Assembly: GCA_903823545.1 (NCBI GenBank)
Contig: CAIJTL010000133.1
Coordinates: 1 to 7,704 of the forward strand
Direction of reading: 5' to 3'
DNA from: an uncultured Planctomycetaceae bacterium
Lineage (GTDB): Bacteria; Planctomycetota; Planctomycetia; Planctomycetales; Planctomycetaceae
DNA: 7,704 nt
Shown: in pieces, positions 6,852-7,704 of the stretch
Position numbering within the stretch: position 1 is the stretch's first letter
Layout of the letters: each line of letters starts with the position of its first letter
Made by a program: the position numbers and the translations under genes
Notes under the pieces: model-generated
Databases searched by the model: none
What the model was told of the DNA's origin: nothing
The model's input: only the letters and a program-made list of their open reading frames with translations

Positions 6852-6941
6852 ATGGGTGTTAAGAGAACCGGTCGCGGCCGACGCAAGATTGGCAGTAACA
6901 AGCGACGTATGCGTGCTCGTATTCGACATCGCAAAGGTTAA
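6852..6941 (+). CDS. 29-residue extremely basic protein, ribosomal-protein-like
   Basis: ATG 6852 to TAA 6939-6941 encodes 29 residues: ten Arg, four Lys, one His and no acidic residue. The sequence begins MGVKRTGRGRRKIG and ends RARIRHRKG. A Shine-Dalgarno GGAG lies at 6839-6842, nine bases before the ATG. A 6-bp hairpin follows the stop and a strong intrinsic terminator ends at 7022, so the unit looks like a complete single-gene transcript. Arg codons are varied (AGA, CGC, CGA, CGT), with no repeat-like bias. Size and charge resemble the tiny ribosome-associated proteins bTHX, bS22 (AURKAIP1/COX24 domain), bL34 and eL41, which bind rRNA, but I see no match strong enough to name it. A small nucleic-acid-binding peptide is the alternative. 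Upstream, TTGTTT (6783-6788) and TTGAAT (6806-6811), 17 bases apart, are a weak promoter candidate. Ordinary gene callers would miss it because of its length. Confidence 0.7.
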   Translation: MGVKRTGRGRRKIGSNKRRMRARIRHRKG

Positions 6942-6945
6942 TCGC

Positions 6946-6964
6946 ACCGCCGACTTGAGGCGGT
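6946..6964 (+). other. GC-rich hairpin just after the small basic gene
   Basis: ACCGCC (6946-6951) pairs perfectly with GGCGGT (6959-6964) around a 7-base loop, starting four bases after the stop codon. The flanks are related: GGTTAATCGCAC (6936-6947) spans the stop codon, and GGTTAATGTCGCAC (6962-6975) follows the stem. It has no T-run of its own, so it is not a terminator by itself. It may stabilise the 3' end of the short mRNA. Confidence 0.5.
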
Positions 6965-6980
6965 TAATGTCGCACACAAC

Positions 6981-7022
6981 AAACCAGCTTGGCAGTCGCT
7001 CGAATGCCTCGCTGGTTTTTTT
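6981..7022 (+). terminator. Intrinsic terminator of the small basic gene
   Basis: AAACCAGC (6981-6988) pairs with GCTGGTTT (7011-7018). After a 2x2 internal loop, GGCA (6991-6994) pairs with TGCC (7005-7008), leaving a 10-base loop. The stem runs into seven consecutive T (7016-7022). It is the best terminator in the window, and the only plus-strand gene it can serve is the 29-codon gene ending 39 bases upstream, which supports that gene being real. Confidence 0.85.
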
Positions 7023-7075
7023 GTTGAGTTAATTGACCACATCAAAATAGCCGACGGCTGATCATTCCGATTACG

Positions 7076-7114
7076 CTCGTTGGATAATTTATGGAGAGTC
7101 ATCCTGCCAACGAG
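7076..7114. repeat. 8-bp perfect inverted repeat
   Basis: CTCGTTGG (7076-7083) and CCAACGAG (7107-7114) are exact complements, separated by 23 bases. No T-run follows. It lies between the preceding terminator and the coiled-coil protein gene, just upstream of a TTGACA, so it could be an operator. This is position-based inference only. Confidence 0.4.
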
Positions 7115-7128
7115 ACCATCGTCGCTGC

Positions 7129-7157
7129 TTGACACTCCATATCCATCAAGGGATGCT
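7129..7157 (+). promoter_or_regulatory. Weak promoter candidate for the coiled-coil protein gene
   Basis: TTGACA (7129-7134) matches the sigma-70 -35 consensus exactly. Seventeen bases downstream, GATGCT (7152-7157) matches the -10 box in only three of six positions. It would give a leader of about 135 bases before the ATG at 7299. The stretch 7023-7298 holds no convincing gene. Confidence 0.25.
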
Positions 7158-7298
7158 GTTCCGAACCTTCACCCATTCGAGTGAGTGTGCCACCCGCCGT
7201 TAACGTCCTGCCTTAGGAAACTCGGATTTAGGAGCGTCAAAACGCTTCGACTCTCTGCCGCCACCGAGCGACACACGCCTTCCGGAAAGGATTGCCTC

Positions 7299-7704
7299 AT
7301 GATTCGTCTTGCTCCACGTGCTCTTTTGCTGGTCACCATGGTGGCCTTCTCGGTTTTTAGCGTTACTGCGTTGCGAGCAGTTGCCGACGAGCCGGTCACA
7401 GATGAAAAGCTCAATCAACTGAAGCAGCAAGCGGACGAAGCGAAGAGCCGCAAGGATGCCGCAACACTGCAACTCAAGATGGTTCAAGACAAGGCAAAAT
7501 CGCTCAGTGATGAAATCGCAAAGCTGAAGACCGCTTTGACTATGGCTCAAACTACGTTGAAAACTAGCGAAGAAAAACTCAAACCAACTCAAGAGGCCGC
7601 GACAAAGGCAGAGGCTGCGAAGGTTGCTGCAACGAAAGTTTTCACAGATACAAAGGCCGCTGCTGACGCTGCCACGAAGGCTGCCGAGGAAGCAAACAAG
7701 AAGG
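7299..7704 (+). CDS. Secreted coiled-coil protein (3' end missing)
   Basis: ATG 7299 opens a frame that runs off the right edge after 135 complete codons. AAAGG at 7286-7290, eight bases before the ATG, is a good ribosome binding site. Residues 1-29 form a signal peptide: Arg3 and Arg7, a hydrophobic core at about 8-24, and AVA before Asp30 as a likely signal peptidase I site. From about residue 35 the protein is highly charged and helical (DEKLNQLKQQADEAKSRKD), becoming Ala/Lys/Thr-rich after residue 95, with heptad-like spacing of Leu and Ala that suggests a long coiled coil. No enzyme motif is visible in this part. Planctomycete exported WD40-repeat or cytochrome-linked proteins often carry such Ala/Lys/Glu-rich segments, so a C-terminal propeller outside the window is possible, but this is a guess. 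It starts 276 bases after the preceding terminator and so has its own promoter region. Confidence 0.85.
   Translation, partial: MIRLAPRALLLVTMVAFSVFSVTALRAVADEPVTDEKLNQLKQQADEAKSRKDAATLQLKMVQDKAKSLSDEIAKLKTALTMAQTTLKTSEEKLKPTQEAATKAEAAKVAATKVFTDTKAAADAATKAAEEANKK

Noticed and set aside
6652..7032. Plus-strand open frame of 126 codons across the intergenic region
   Set aside because: It starts without a ribosome binding site, runs through the small basic gene in another frame and through the terminator, and its composition does not look like protein.

Overview
The window reads as a chromosomal segment of a bacterium of moderate GC content, most likely a planctomycete. The clearest pointers are an N-terminally anchored LysM protein of a type I associate with that phylum, a secreted Ala/Lys-rich coiled-coil protein at the right edge, a GTG-started tatD preceded by a nested palindromic intergenic repeat, and generous intergenic space. 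The phylum call is inference; nothing here is a phylogenetic marker that I can score by eye.

Layout. Positions 1-2750 hold the end of a respiratory complex I (NADH-quinone oxidoreductase) operon: nuoM, whose 5' end lies outside the window, then nuoN. On the same strand follow a 141-residue helical protein of unknown function (2806-3231), an 85-bp nested palindrome (3246-3330), tatD (3341-4126, a metal-dependent hydrolase/DNase) and a TalB-type transaldolase gene (4203-5168). A convergent minus-strand gene (5226-6326) encodes a membrane-anchored LysM protein. From 6327 to 7298 no long gene is convincing. That stretch does contain a 29-codon gene for an extremely basic protein (6852-6941) with a Shine-Dalgarno site and a strong intrinsic terminator (6981-7022), and antisense to its upstream region a protein-like reading frame without a start codon (6621-6845) that may be a gene remnant. 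At 7299 a secreted coiled-coil protein begins and runs off the right edge.

How the parts fit. NuoM and NuoN are two of the antiporter-like, proton-pumping membrane subunits of complex I. TatD and transaldolase are housekeeping enzymes (3'-5' nuclease activity and the non-oxidative pentose phosphate pathway). The LysM protein and the protein at the right edge act outside the cytoplasm. I see no defence system, CRISPR array, transposase, tRNA or rRNA. The best candidates for something undescribed are the 29-residue basic protein, which resembles a tiny ribosomal protein in composition, and the nested palindrome abutting the tatD ribosome binding site.
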